Made by a program: the position numbers and the translations under genes | Assembly (NCBI GenBank): GCA_943846595.1 | Contig: OX044355.1 | Span: 868,001-932,000, forward strand | Length of the DNA stretch: 64,000 nt | Origin: an uncultured Polaribacter sp. | GTDB taxonomy: Bacteria; Bacteroidota; Bacteroidia; Flavobacteriales; Flavobacteriaceae | Reading direction: 5' to 3' | Shown: in pieces, positions 50,575 to 61,800 of the stretch | Position numbering within the stretch: the stretch's first letter is position 1 | How the letters are laid out: every line of letters begins with the position of its first letter | The notes under the pieces: model-generated | Told to the model about the DNA's origin: nothing | Database searches by the model: none | The model's input: only the letters and a program-made list of their open reading frames with translations

Positions 50575-51546
50575 TTACACCGATCGATTCATCAACCAAA
50601 GCCCAAAATTCTTTAAATTTTGTTTGCTTTCCGTATCGATTTTCATTCCTTCCAAGGTTTCAAAAGCCTTTTCAGTGTACTTATTTATTTGTTCTTTGAC
50701 CAAGGCAGGGATTTCGTACAATTCAAAAATGCGAGTCACTTCTGCAATTTTTATAGAGTTATCTTCTAGTTTTTGTTTGAAGAAAAAAGCCAGTTTCTGT
50801 TGATCTTCTTCATTTGCAATCGCCATGCATTTTAAAAACAAGAATGTTTTTTTATTTTCAATGATATCTCCTGCAATTTGTTTTCCAAAGGTTTCAGGAT
50901 CCCCAAAAGTATCCAAATAATCGTCTTGCAATTGAAAAGCCAACCCTAAATTCAAGCCAAAATCATACATCAATTGCGCGTTCTCTTCAGAGGTTTCGGC
51001 AACAATAGCGCCCATTTGTAGTGCTGCAGCCACCAAAACCGAAGTTTTTAAACGAATCATGTTAATGTATTCAGGAATGGTAACGTCATTTCTGGTTTCA
51101 AAATCAACATCCAACTGTTGCCCGTCACAAACCTCTAAAGCTGTTTTGCTAAATAATATTGCCAGCTTTTGAAAGACAACTGGATCATAGTTTTCAAAAT
51201 ATTGATAGGCCAATATGAGCATCGCATCACCAGAAAGAATTCCCGTATTGGTATCCCATTGCTCATGAACCGTAGCTTTCCCTCTTCGCAAAGGCGCCGC
51301 ATCCATAATATCATCATGCACCAAAGTAAAGTTATGAAAAACCTCTACGGCCAAAGCAGCCGGTAGGGCTTTTTTAAAGTCCCCAGAAAAAATATCAGCA
51401 GCCATTAAAGTCAGCACAGGCCGAATTCTTTTTCCGCCCAATTTTAAGATGTAATCAATAGGCTCGTACAAGTTTTTAGGCTCAGCAATCCAATTTTTAG
51501 ATTCCAAATAGTTGAGAAATTCCTTCTGATAATGTAGTATGTTCAC
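50575..51546 (-). CDS. Polyprenyl (farnesyl/geranylgeranyl-type) diphosphate synthase
   Basis: The enzyme has both aspartate-rich motifs: LVHDDIMDAAPLRRG (first, DDIMD) and LAFQLQDDYLDTFGDPE (second, DDYLD), plus the N-terminal GGKRIRPVLTLMAA. It elongates isoprenoid chains from IPP for quinones or carotenoids. The start is best placed at the GTG at 51546 (323 residues): the longer frame begins with TTG at 51612 and adds residues outside the family. Chain length cannot be assigned. Confidence 0.92.
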   Translation of the reverse strand: MNILHYQKEFLNYLESKNWIAEPKNLYEPIDYILKLGGKRIRPVLTLMAADIFSGDFKKALPAALAVEVFHNFTLVHDDIMDAAPLRRGKATVHEQWDTNTGILSGDAMLILAYQYFENYDPVVFQKLAILFSKTALEVCDGQQLDVDFETRNDVTIPEYINMIRLKTSVLVAAALQMGAIVAETSEENAQLMYDFGLNLGLAFQLQDDYLDTFGDPETFGKQIAGDIIENKKTFLFLKCMAIANEEDQQKLAFFFKQKLEDNSIKIAEVTRIFELYEIPALVKEQINKYTEKAFETLEGMKIDTESKQNLKNFGLWLMNRSV

Positions 51547-51618
51547 CTTTAATTTTTTTGTAAAAATAATATAAAGAAATTTGTCGTAAGAATGAAATGT
51601 TAAATAATTCAAAAACCT

Positions 51619-51648
51619 TGGAAACTTTTATTGTTTCTTTAGTTTCCA
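51619..51648. promoter_or_regulatory. Palindromic candidate operator of the efflux regulator
   Basis: TGGAAACT (51619-51626) and AGTTTCCA (51641-51648) form perfect 8-bp arms with a 14-bp centre containing the -33 TTG of the tetR promoter. Placement and symmetry fit a TetR-type binding site. Confidence 0.6.
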
Positions 51649-51660
51649 TTCGTATCTTTG
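51631..51660 (+). promoter_or_regulatory. Promoter of the tetR-efflux operon
   Basis: TTG at 51631-51633, a 19-bp spacer and TATCTTTG at 51653-51660. The start site would be within a few bases of the ATG at 51670, so the messenger is nearly leaderless. Confidence 0.78.
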
Positions 51661-51669
51661 TGCCCCATT

Positions 51670-52269
51670 ATGAAACAAAAAATTTTAGAAAAATCGAAAG
51701 AACTCTTCTTAAACCTAGGTTTTAAGAGTGTTACTATGGATGATATTGCCAATGCATTGGGGGTTTCTAAAAAAACCATTTATAAATATTTCACGAACAA
51801 AACCAGTTTGGTCGATGCCGTAACAGGGTTTATGTTTGAAAGTATTTGTAGCAGTATAGACGAAATATGTGCCCGAAAACTAAACCCGATTGATGAACTT
51901 TTTTTTATCAAAAGAGCTGTTTTAGAGCATCTAAATGACGAAAAATCATCTCCCGTATATCAATTGCAAAAATACTATCCGAAGATCTATGCCTCCTTAA
52001 AGCAGAAACAGTTTCAAATGATGCATGCAACCATTCAAGACAATTTAGAGCGTGGTATCCAATCGGATTTGTTTCGAGCAGCTATTGACAAAGACTTTAT
52101 GAGTAGGATGTATTTTAATGGAATGGTGGGGATAAAAGATCAAGAATTGTTCCCGCTAAAAAAGTACTCCATGAATATCTTAATGGATCATTACTTAGAA
52201 TACCATTTAAGAGGAATAGCAACCGAAAAAGGAATTAAACAATTAGAAACTCAATTGACAAAAAAATGA
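51670..52269 (+). CDS. TetR/AcrR family transcriptional regulator
   Basis: From the ATG at 51670 the protein has 199 residues: an N-terminal TetR helix-turn-helix (SVTMDDIANALGVSKKTIYKYFTNKTSLV) and a helical ligand-binding domain. The in-frame codon at 51658 lies inside the promoter and is rejected. It leads a four-gene efflux operon and overlaps the tolC gene by 4 bp (ATGA), so it probably represses that operon from the palindrome upstream. Confidence 0.92.
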   Translation: MKQKILEKSKELFLNLGFKSVTMDDIANALGVSKKTIYKYFTNKTSLVDAVTGFMFESICSSIDEICARKLNPIDELFFIKRAVLEHLNDEKSSPVYQLQKYYPKIYASLKQKQFQMMHATIQDNLERGIQSDLFRAAIDKDFMSRMYFNGMVGIKDQELFPLKKYSMNILMDHYLEYHLRGIATEKGIKQLETQLTKK

Positions 52270-53603
52270 AAATGAAACAAAAATTATGGTTATTTTTTTT
52301 GGGTGTTAGCTGTCTAGGTCTCCAAGCCCAAGAAAAAAGCTTGCGCCTCTCTTTGGACGAAGCGATTGCTTATGCCATCGAAAATAGTTATAACACCAAA
52401 GCCTCTAAAAACGGAATTTCCTCTGCAAAAGAAACCGTTAGAGAAACTTCCGCCACTGGATTGCCTCAGCTAAACGCAAGTTTTGACTATCAGAATTTTT
52501 TAAAACAACCCGTAAGTTTGGCCGATTTTGATGATGATGGAATTGATGAGCAATTTGTCTTCGGAAAAAAACAGAATCTTAGCGCATCGGTTACCCTGTC
52601 ACAGTTAATTTTTGACGGGTCTTATCTGGTCGCATTGCAAGCATCAAAAGCCTATTTAAAAATCTCAGAACAAGCCAATGAGAAAACGGAGATATTAACT
52701 CGAGAGGCGGTTGTAAATGCCTACGGTACTGTTTTAGTTGCCGAAAAAAGCTTAGACATCTTAGCAGGAAATGTAAATATTTTAGAAAAAAATTTACACG
52801 ATGCTCAAAAGATTTACGAAAACGGATTTAACGAGCAAGAAGATGTAGAGCAGTTAGAAATTACCTTAGGGACTTTAAAAAATCAACGGAATAATCTCGA
52901 GAGAATGAAAAGCATTGCCTATCAAATGCTAAATTTGGCTTTGGGAAACCCAATCAGTACCGCCCTAGTGCTCACCGATAGTTTGGATACCTTGACAACA
53001 AGCAATATCGATTTGGGCCTCATTTCAGAAACCTTTGATTTTTCCAATCATATCGATTTTAAAATTGCAGCAAACGATCGAGAATCAAAACGCTTGCTCA
53101 TGCAACTCGAGCGAAGCAAAGCCTTACCTAGTTTGTCCGCGTTTGTTAACTATGGAAACCAAGCCTTTTCCGATTCCTTTAGCTTTTTTAATGGGCGCCA
53201 ACAATGGTTCGATTCTTCTCTGTTAGGCGTTAGTCTAAAAGTACCTATTTTTAGTAGTTTTGCCAGAAAATCGAGAACAGCACAAGCTAGAATTGCTTTA
53301 GAAACCGCCGATGTTCGTTTGGAAGAAACGAAACAACGGTTGAGTTTATTGGCACAGAAAGCCAAAAATGAGTACCAACTCAGTGTCGAAAATTACACCA
53401 CTGCAAAAAGAAACGTTCGATTGTCCGAGCGCATCGAAAAAAAGCAACGTATCAAATTTTTTGAAGGCATCTCTTCAAGTTTCGATTTGTTACAAGCACA
53501 AAATCAGTTATATACCCAACAGCAAAATTACGTGCAATCGATGTTGGATGTAATCGCTAAAAAAATAGCCTTAGAAAACGCCTTAAACGTATCCAAAAAA
53601 TAA
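52266..53603 (+). CDS. TolC family outer-membrane channel of the efflux operon
   Basis: The 445-residue protein has a signal peptide (GLQAQ) and the two beta/alpha repeats of outer-membrane efflux proteins (VTLSQLIFDGSYLVAL, VSLKVPIFSSFARKSR). It forms the outer part of a tripartite pump with the MFP and RND proteins encoded next. Start overlaps the tetR stop. Confidence 0.93.
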   Translation: MKMKQKLWLFFLGVSCLGLQAQEKSLRLSLDEAIAYAIENSYNTKASKNGISSAKETVRETSATGLPQLNASFDYQNFLKQPVSLADFDDDGIDEQFVFGKKQNLSASVTLSQLIFDGSYLVALQASKAYLKISEQANEKTEILTREAVVNAYGTVLVAEKSLDILAGNVNILEKNLHDAQKIYENGFNEQEDVEQLEITLGTLKNQRNNLERMKSIAYQMLNLALGNPISTALVLTDSLDTLTTSNIDLGLISETFDFSNHIDFKIAANDRESKRLLMQLERSKALPSLSAFVNYGNQAFSDSFSFFNGRQQWFDSSLLGVSLKVPIFSSFARKSRTAQARIALETADVRLEETKQRLSLLAQKAKNEYQLSVENYTTAKRNVRLSERIEKKQRIKFFEGISSSFDLLQAQNQLYTQQQNYVQSMLDVIAKKIALENALNVSKK

Positions 53604-53614
53604 AAAAAACAATC

Positions 53615-54799
53615 ATGAAAAACAAATATTTAGCTTTATTAACAGTCCTATTTTTAACTTCTTGTGGAGAGCAAAAAGAGATTTCTTTAGATGCGGTTTT
53701 GGCATCGAATGACTTGAAGCAAATAAAAGCAAAGAAGTCCGAAATTGACCTTCAACAACAAGCATTGACACTGGATTTAAAAAAGATCAACGACAAGTTA
53801 GATGCTTTAGGCGAAGATAAAAATGTCCCGCTGATTACTACACTACAAGTAAAAGAACAAGTTTTTACGCACTTTATCGCATTGCATGGAAATGTAAAAA
53901 CCAAACAAAATGTATTGGTGTATCCAGAAATGCCAGGCATTTTAAAAAGTGTTTTGGTCAAAGAAGGACAGCAGGTAAAGCAGGGCGAAATTATCGCCAC
54001 GATTGACGATGGAGGAATGGCTCAACAATTGACACAGTTAGAAACCAATGTACAATTGGCAAAAACCACCTTTGAGCGCCAACAACGATTGTGGGCACAG
54101 AAAATTGGTTCCGAAATTCAGTATTTGCAAACCAAAACCGCTTATGAATCTCAAAAAAGCGCCGTAAGTCAATTGAAACAGCAGCTCCAAAAATCGATCG
54201 TGACGGCTCCCTTTTCGGGAATTATAGACGCTGTCTTTAAAGAAAAAGGAGTTGTGGTTGCGCCCGGACAAGGTTCTGAAATTTTTAGAATCGTAAATCT
54301 TTCGAACATGTACATAGAGACAGAAGTTCCAGAAACCTACATTCGTAGCATTACCAAAGACAAAACGGTGGAAGTACATTTTCCGATTCTGAACCAAACG
54401 ATGCAATCTAAGATTCGACAAGTTGGAAACTTTATCAATCCAAACAACAGGTCTTTTAAAATAGAAATTGGTGTTCCAAATTCAAATGGAGCCATCAAAC
54501 CGAATTTAACGGCACGATTAAAATTGAACGATTACACCAATCCCAAAGCCATCTTGATTCCGCAATCTATTATTTCAGAAAACGCAGAAGGTGCGCAGTT
54601 TGTGTATGTTGTTACCGATAAAAAAGACCAAAAAGCCATTGCAAAAAGACGCATTATTGAAACGGGTAAAACTCAAGGAGACCTTATTGAAGTTGTTAAA
54701 AACCTACCCGCAGATGCAGAAATTATTATTGAAGGGGCACGAAGTGTAAATAACGGTCAGCTTGTAAAAGTGATTAATAAAAAGTACTCCAATGAATAA
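53615..54799 (+). CDS. RND efflux membrane fusion lipoprotein
   Basis: The 394-residue periplasmic adaptor has a lipoprotein signal (VLFLTSCGEQ), an N-terminal coiled coil (about 30-65, unusual in position), a split lipoyl/barrel-sandwich domain (VYPEMPGILKSVLVKEGQQV and VTAPFSGIIDAVF) and a central helical hairpin. It bridges RND pump and TolC. It overlaps the RND gene by 8 bp. Confidence 0.93.
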   Translation: MKNKYLALLTVLFLTSCGEQKEISLDAVLASNDLKQIKAKKSEIDLQQQALTLDLKKINDKLDALGEDKNVPLITTLQVKEQVFTHFIALHGNVKTKQNVLVYPEMPGILKSVLVKEGQQVKQGEIIATIDDGGMAQQLTQLETNVQLAKTTFERQQRLWAQKIGSEIQYLQTKTAYESQKSAVSQLKQQLQKSIVTAPFSGIIDAVFKEKGVVVAPGQGSEIFRIVNLSNMYIETEVPETYIRSITKDKTVEVHFPILNQTMQSKIRQVGNFINPNNRSFKIEIGVPNSNGAIKPNLTARLKLNDYTNPKAILIPQSIISENAEGAQFVYVVTDKKDQKAIAKRRIIETGKTQGDLIEVVKNLPADAEIIIEGARSVNNGQLVKVINKKYSNE

Positions 54800-57700
54800 T
54801 AAAAAGACAGCAATAGACAAAGAGTTTCGACTCTCCTCTTGGGCTATAAAGAACAAAACCACCATTTATGTTTTGATGTTTTTAATTCTGTATTTCGGAA
54901 TTTCAGCTTACTTTACAATGCCCCGAGAAAATTTCCCGGAAATCAACGAAACCAAGATCTACATTAGTTCTGTGTATCCAGGAAACACCGCAGAGGACAT
55001 AGAGAAACTCATTACCAATCCATTAGAAGACAAATTAAAATCGGTGAGTAATGTGGTAAAAATTACTTCCACATCACAAGAAGATTATTCCATTATTACC
55101 GTCGAATTTGATGAAAACATTCCAGTAGACAAAGCAAAACAGAAAGTAAAAGATGAAATAGACCAAGAAACTGCAGGAGAGGATTGGCCTACTTTTAATG
55201 GTGCAAAAGTAACGCCCAAAGTTTTTGAATTGAGCATGTCTGAAGAAGTACCTATTTTAAATATCAACATTTCAGGAAATTATCCAGTTTCTAAATTAAA
55301 AGAATATGGAGAATTCCTACAAGATGAAATTGAAGATTTAACAGAAATCAAGAAAGTAGATATCCGAGGCGCCCAAGATAAAGAAGTGGAAGTAGCCGTA
55401 GATATTTACAAGATGATGGCTTCAAAAGTAAGTTTTGACGATATTTCGAACGCCATTAATCGCGGAAATGTAACCATGTCTGCCGGGAACTTTATTACCA
55501 GTCAACAAAGAAGAACCATCCGAATTATAGGCGAAATAGACCAGCCTTCAGACTTAGGAAATTTTGTAATCAAAGCAGAAAAAGGAAATCCGATCTATTT
55601 AAAAGACGTTGCCACCATCTCCTTTAAAGACAAAGACAAAACCACCTATGCAAGAGAAAACGGTGCGCCAGTGGTGATGTTGGACGTAAAGAAAAGATCA
55701 GGAGAAAATATGGTGACCGCTGCAGACAAAGTTGGGGTCATTGTAAAAGCGGCTCGTGAAAATAATTTTCCATCAGATTTAAAAGTAACCATCGCCAACG
55801 ATCAATCTCCAAAAACCATTGGTCAAGTAGACGATTTGGTGAATAATATTATTTTTGGGGTGATTTTAGTAGTCATTGTGCTGATGTTTTTCTTAGGATT
55901 TAAGAATGCCATCTTTGTTGGTTTTGCTATCCCGATGTCTATGTTCATGTCTTTAATGATCCTTGGTGCTTTAGGGTATACTTTAAATACCATGGTATTG
56001 TTTGGATTGATTATGGGGCTTGGCATGTTGGTAGACAATGGAATTGTTGTAGTTGAAAACGTATATCGTTTAATGGACGAGGAGGGGATGACCCGCATTG
56101 AAGCTGCCAAAAAAGGAATTGGTGAAATTGCGTTTCCAATTATTATTTCAACAGCCACTACTGTAGCCGCATTTATTCCTTTAGGGCTTTGGCCAGGAAT
56201 TATGGGACAGTTTATGGTCATTCTACCCATTACCCTATCCATTGTGTTAGGATCTTCCCTTTTTGTTGCAATCTTTTTTAACGCTGTATTGGTGTCTCAG
56301 TTTATGAACACAGAAGACAAAGACATGCCTATTAAAAACATCCTTCGATTGACCAGTATTATGGCGCTTGTTGGGTTTGCTATTTTCTTCTTTGGGGGTG
56401 AATATAACACTCTAGGGACCCTCATTATTTTTACCGCAATCATGTTATGGGTCTACCGTTTGGTATTGAGAAAAGCGGCAAATTATTTTCAGAAAAATAC
56501 TTTAGTTTCTTTAGAAAACTGGTATGAAAGACAATTAAAAAGCGCTTTAACAGGGTGGAGACCCTATGTATTGGTCATTGGTACCTTTATCATTTTGTTT
56601 ACTGCATTTGCAGGATTTGGGTGGTCGTTGGGAGAACAAAGAACCAAAGTAGAGTTCTTTCCAGACAACAAACCCAATCAGATCATTGTCTATATCGAAT
56701 ATCCAGAAGGAACCGATATTGAAAAAACAAATCAAATAACACAGCAAATAGAGAAAAAAGTATCCAGTGTTCTAAATCTAGATATGTATGTAGATAATGG
56801 GTATAATTTCATGGTAGAAAGCACCATTTCTCAAGTAGGAGAAGGGGCTGGAAATCCACAAACAGATGGAGGTTCCTCCGCAGAGATGCCACACAAAGGG
56901 AAAATTACGGCTTCCATGCGGGAATACAAATACCGAAAGGGAGAAGACAGTGAAATCTTACGTCAAAAAGTACAAGCCGCTTTGGTGGGCATTTACCCAG
57001 GTGTTTTAATCTCCGTAGAAAAAGATGCCAACGGCCCTCCAGCAGGATCGCCTATAAACATTGAATTGAACGGAGAAGATTACGAAGAATTAATTTTCAC
57101 AGCCGAACGAATGCGCGATTATTTAAATACACAAGGTATTTTGGGTGTCGACGAATTAAAGATTGATGTGAACAAATCCAAACCTGGAATGCAGGTGTTG
57201 GTCGATCGAAAAAAAGCAGGAGAATTGGGCGTGAGCACTGGGCAAGTAGGCCAACAATTAAGAGGTGCTATTTTTGGAAATAAAGCCGGTATTTATAAAG
57301 AAAATGGTGAAGACTATGATATTTACGTGCGTTTTAACAAAGACGACCGTTATGATAAAAGTGCCCTTTTCAATCAGAAAATAACTTTTAGAGACCAAGC
57401 TTCAGGGAGAATTAAAGAAATTCCAGTTTCCGCCGTTGCCACTCAGAAAAACAGCTCTGGCTTTAGTGCCATTAAACATAAAAACGTCAAGCGGGTTGTT
57501 ACGGTTTATTCTGCGCTTTCTCCTGGAGAAACAGATGCTGGCTTAGTGGTAGGTAGGATTCAAAATGCAATGAAGAATTTTAAAGACTTGCCCCAAGGAA
57601 TTAAAATAGATTATACAGGGCAAATTGAAGAACAAAACAAGCAAATGACTTTTTTGGTAGGTGCTTTTTTTACAGGGTTGTTCTTAATTTTCTTTATCTT

Positions 57701-58271
57701 AATTTTCCAATTTAATTCGGTTTCAAAACCAGGTATCATTATGTTGGCTGTCTTTTTAAGTTTTATCGGTGTCTTTGGTGGTTTGGTAATTACCGGGGCT
57801 CCTTTTGTGATTATGATGACCATGGTGGGGATTATTTCCCTTGCGGGTATTGTCGTAAACAATGGGGTTGTTCTTTTGGATTATACCGAGTTGTTAATAG
57901 CCAGAAGAAAAGAACAAGAAGGTATCTCTACCGAAAACTTTCTTCCTTTAGGCGCTTTGTATGACAGCATTGTAAAAGCAGGAAAAGCCCGTTTGCGTCC
58001 CGTTTTATTAACCGCAATTACCACCATTTTAGGATTGATTCCATTGGCGATTGGTTTAAATATAAACTTCTTTACACTCTTTAGTGAGTTTGATGCCCAT
58101 GTATATATGGGAGGAGATAATGTAGTTTTCTGGGGACCATTGGCCAAAACAGTTATTTATGGTTTGTTCATCGCAACCTTTTTAACATTAATCGTTGTGC
58201 CTATTTTGTTCTTCTTAATCACAAAGTTTAAAATGAGAATAAAAGGACAATTAAAAAATAACGAACACTAA
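54792..58271 (+). CDS. RND-family efflux transporter permease
   Basis: The 1159-residue inner-membrane pump has twelve predicted helices and two large periplasmic loops. Hallmarks are GLGMLVDNGIVVVENVYRLMDE in TM4, GIVVNNGVVLLDYTELL in the second half and the N-terminal FREN-like motif MPRENFPEINETKIYISSV. It exports drugs or other amphiphiles using the proton gradient; the substrate cannot be predicted. The length is about 100 residues above AcrB-type pumps, mostly from an extra loop near 520-600. Confidence 0.94.
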   Translation: MNNKKTAIDKEFRLSSWAIKNKTTIYVLMFLILYFGISAYFTMPRENFPEINETKIYISSVYPGNTAEDIEKLITNPLEDKLKSVSNVVKITSTSQEDYSIITVEFDENIPVDKAKQKVKDEIDQETAGEDWPTFNGAKVTPKVFELSMSEEVPILNINISGNYPVSKLKEYGEFLQDEIEDLTEIKKVDIRGAQDKEVEVAVDIYKMMASKVSFDDISNAINRGNVTMSAGNFITSQQRRTIRIIGEIDQPSDLGNFVIKAEKGNPIYLKDVATISFKDKDKTTYARENGAPVVMLDVKKRSGENMVTAADKVGVIVKAARENNFPSDLKVTIANDQSPKTIGQVDDLVNNIIFGVILVVIVLMFFLGFKNAIFVGFAIPMSMFMSLMILGALGYTLNTMVLFGLIMGLGMLVDNGIVVVENVYRLMDEEGMTRIEAAKKGIGEIAFPIIISTATTVAAFIPLGLWPGIMGQFMVILPITLSIVLGSSLFVAIFFNAVLVSQFMNTEDKDMPIKNILRLTSIMALVGFAIFFFGGEYNTLGTLIIFTAIMLWVYRLVLRKAANYFQKNTLVSLENWYERQLKSALTGWRPYVLVIGTFIILFTAFAGFGWSLGEQRTKVEFFPDNKPNQIIVYIEYPEGTDIEKTNQITQQIEKKVSSVLNLDMYVDNGYNFMVESTISQVGEGAGNPQTDGGSSAEMPHKGKITASMREYKYRKGEDSEILRQKVQAALVGIYPGVLISVEKDANGPPAGSPINIELNGEDYEELIFTAERMRDYLNTQGILGVDELKIDVNKSKPGMQVLVDRKKAGELGVSTGQVGQQLRGAIFGNKAGIYKENGEDYDIYVRFNKDDRYDKSALFNQKITFRDQASGRIKEIPVSAVATQKNSSGFSAIKHKNVKRVVTVYSALSPGETDAGLVVGRIQNAMKNFKDLPQGIKIDYTGQIEEQNKQMTFLVGAFFTGLFLIFFILIFQFNSVSKPGIIMLAVFLSFIGVFGGLVITGAPFVIMMTMVGIISLAGIVVNNGVVLLDYTELLIARRKEQEGISTENFLPLGALYDSIVKAGKARLRPVLLTAITTILGLIPLAIGLNINFFTLFSEFDAHVYMGGDNVVFWGPLAKTVIYGLFIATFLTLIVVPILFFLITKFKMRIKGQLKNNEH

Positions 58272-58358
58272 AAAAAGATAGCATAGTGGTTATCAGATAC
58301 TATTTAAAAAGAGGATGTTTCTGTATCCATTACTTCCTCTTTTTGTATTTTTAAAAGC

Positions 58359-58835
58359 ATGATTGAGAAGAAAAAATCGTTTACGGTCGATCAACTCCAG
58401 CGAAAACTAGAGCAATATTGTGTGTATCAAGATCGGTGCCACAAAGAAATTGAGCAGAAAATGCGCGATTATAATCTGATTCCCGAGGCGAGAGAACTTA
58501 TTTTATTGCGTTTAATGAAAGATAATTTTTTAAATGAAGAGCGCTTTTCTAAAAGTTTTGCCCGTGGGAAATTTCGAATTAAAAGCTGGGGAAAACAACG
58601 AATTGTAAGAGAACTCAAGTTCAGAGATATTTCTGATTACAATATAAAAACAGCCTTAAAGGAAATAGATTCTGAGGAATACATTGCCACTATTTATAGG
58701 ATTACAGAAAATAGAAATGCAGTGCTTACAGAAGCAAATCCCTTCAAGAGAAAACAAAAACTCATCGATTTTTTAATGCGTAAAGGTTTTGAAAATGAAT
58801 TGATTTTTAAAACAGTCAAAGATGTTTTAGGATAA
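58359..58835 (+). CDS. recX: RecX family regulator of RecA
   Basis: The 158-residue all-helical protein has three tandem three-helix RecX repeats (LILLRLMKDNFLNEERFSKSFARGK and IKSWGKQRIVRELKFRDIS are typical). RecX inhibits RecA filament growth. RecA itself is not adjacent. It is followed by a strong bidirectional terminator shared with the convergent gene. Confidence 0.88.
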   Translation: MIEKKKSFTVDQLQRKLEQYCVYQDRCHKEIEQKMRDYNLIPEARELILLRLMKDNFLNEERFSKSFARGKFRIKSWGKQRIVRELKFRDISDYNIKTALKEIDSEEYIATIYRITENRNAVLTEANPFKRKQKLIDFLMRKGFENELIFKTVKDVLG

Positions 58836-58872
58836 AAAAAAGAGCTTCACATTGTGAAGCTCTTTTTTTTTA
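58834..58872. terminator. Bidirectional terminator after recX
   Basis: AAGAGCTTCAC and GTGAAGCTCTT arms with an A run on one side and eight or more T on the other. Confidence 0.9.
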
Positions 58873-58889
58873 TTACATTTTTAGAAGTC

Positions 58890-61800
58890 CTATTCTAAGA
58901 TGATTTTTTTAGTTGCTTGCTTTCCGTTCACATTAATTTTTGCGAAGTACAAGCCTTTGCTAAATCCGTTTAAATTGAGCGTGTAGTGCCCATCGGTTAG
59001 TTGTGTTTTCTTTAGAATGCTTTTTCCAGTATAATCATAAATCACAATGACTGCAGTTCCTTGTTCTGTCCAAGTGATATTGAAAATTTCATTGGATGGA
59101 TTTGGATATACGGCAAAGGAACTTTGCAAGTCTTGGTTGTTTACACTTAAAGACGTTCCGTTTATTACCCAGTCATCAATCAATGCTCCTTCTTCCACTA
59201 CTGCCTGGTCGGAGAAAAACTTAAATCTAAAAACAATATTTGTTTCATTGGTAAATGCTTCCAAATCATAGCTATATTCTCTCAGCGTTGCATTGGTATT
59301 TCCTTCCGCATCTGTATCTTCTCCTTCACCCGTCCATTGTGCTCCAGGAATTCCATTTGCAGTAGAGGCACTATTGTACCAGTTTGGGTCTGCAGCAGTT
59401 CCTAAAATTGTCCAATCAGCACCTGTTGTAGAATATTCAACAAGTAAGTAATCCCAATCTTGTTCAATATCAAAGGCCATTTTAAAGCTTAAAACAGGAT
59501 CTGCCAACAAAGAAAGGTCAATACATTTTGAGTACAGGTAACTGGTTGTTAAAACAGTGTGCTCTCCACTTCTGTTGGTTGCATACACATTGTCTCCTGT
59601 ACCGGTAATGTTTAATAAAGTTCCACTTGGTCTTCCCAATTCCCATAAATCATCATCGGTACCAATGGTTTCAATAAGAAACGAATCTGTTCCAGAATTC
59701 TCAAATGAATTTACTGTCGTTGGGCTGTTATTGGTATTGTTCACAATAAAAGAAACTTCTTTCTCATTATTGGTGTCATAGGCATCGTCTGTAACAAGTG
59801 TTGTTACTTTTATGTCATGATTTCCTGTTGCGAGCGTTACTGCAGGCAGGGCTATCGAAACCGATTCTTCAGAACCTAAATTCCCAGTCCACTGATAACT
59901 TTCTAAGACACCATCGATTGTGTACTCGATGTCAATGACTGTAATTGGATTTGTTCCTTGGTTTGAAGCTACAATTTCTGGGACAAACGTGGTGCTACAA
60001 GCAATCCCATTTGGATTGTTAATGGCAATTAACTTTACATCTGTTGGAGGTAAAATTCTTGGAATGTCGGTTGAAAAAACACCTCTTCCGTAGGTGGCAG
60101 CAAACAATTTAGAATCCTCTTCGTTCACTTCTAAATCTCTTACGGCTACGTTGGGTAAATTGTTGTCAAAAGTTTCCCAGCTAGTAGTATCATCATTAAT
60201 GAAATAGACCCCCAATGCGGTTCCTACATACACCGTATTTTTTCCACTTCTTGCGTGGTGTCTCGCAACCAATTTACTCTCAGAAGGTAAATTGGCTGTA
60301 ATGTCTGTAAAGTTGACAACACCGTTTAAAATGTTTGTTGATTTTTTAACATTACTATTTGTCGTAATATAAGCGATGTTTGAGTCATTATGATTGATTT
60401 CGATACTGTTAATGGTTTCGCCAAAAAAGTTTTGAATGTTTGTAAATGTAACCCCTGAATCTGTACTTCGATATAGCGTACCACCCAAAGTCGCATAGAT
60501 ATTATTATCATCATTCGGATCTATCTCTAGGTGGGTCAAACGTCCTCCAAAGTTGTTTGTAGACACTTGTTCCCATGATATCGATTCCGGTTCTTCGACA
60601 AGTTTATAAACTTCTCCATAACCCGCATAAATAGTTCCTTGGCTATCCGACACCAAAGGAGTTACCCAGTTTCCACTTTCTCCATCTGGTGCCCCAACAC
60701 TTCCACTTCTTGTAAGGCCTCCGTTATTGGTAATATAAAGACTCCCACCATTTTGAATAAAACCATAATAGGTGTTAGGATCTGTTCCACTCACTGCGGC
60801 ATCCATACCATCTGCACCGTGGTAGTTGCTCCATTGATTGTTTGAAAAAGCATAGCCTCCATTGTCCTGAAGTCCTCCCACGATATTTCCAGAATTTTGC
60901 TTTGCTACCGATATTTTATAAAATTGACTGATGTCTAAGTTCTCCGTTAAATCGGTGAAGTTGGTTCCGTGGTTTGTAGAAACATAAATTCCTCCATCGG
61001 TCCCCGCAAAAAACTTTCCATTGATAAAACGCATAATATGAATGTCGGCATGCGTATACGAATTGTCATCTGGAGAACTCCAGTTGTTTAATTTGGTAAA
61101 ATTGTCACCTCCATCGGTAGAAGACCAAATATTTAAAACCCCTACGTATACCTTATTCACATCTTTATCTGAAACGGTCAATGCAAGGTCAAACCATGCT
61201 TGTGAGCTTCCAAAAATATCATCGGTTTCTGCCGTTTGTGTAAAAGAATCTCCAGAGTTTGTTGATTTCCAAACACCATTAAAACTACTATTACTTCCCG
61301 CACTTACAAAATACACATAGTCCGGATCTTTTGGAGTGACATCCATTACAATTCTTTGAGAATTGAATAGGGCTGGTATTGATATTTGTTGAAAGGATTC
61401 CCCAGCATCTGAGGACTTGTAAAAAGTATTGTTACTTGCCGCATACCATTTAGTCGGGTCGTTGGGTCTCATTTTTAAATCTCTAATATTCCCAGAGAGT
61501 TTCCGTGTCCAGCTAGTCCCTCCATTGGTGGTTTTATGCACTCCAGAACTGGTGGCAACCAAAACGGTTTCTGTATCGGTTGGGTGAATGTAAATATCAT
61601 TCATAGAATTTGGATTTCCAGTCAAACTCCCGGTATTGCTCCAAGTAGCACCCCCATCAGTAGATTTAAAAACACCTACAGCATAAGAATCTCCAGCATC
61701 GTCATCTCCCGTAGCAATGTAAATTGTTTGCGGGTCTGTTGGATGCACAGCAATTCCAGAAACACCTATTTGAGGCAAATAATCGGTTAACGGAGTCCAG

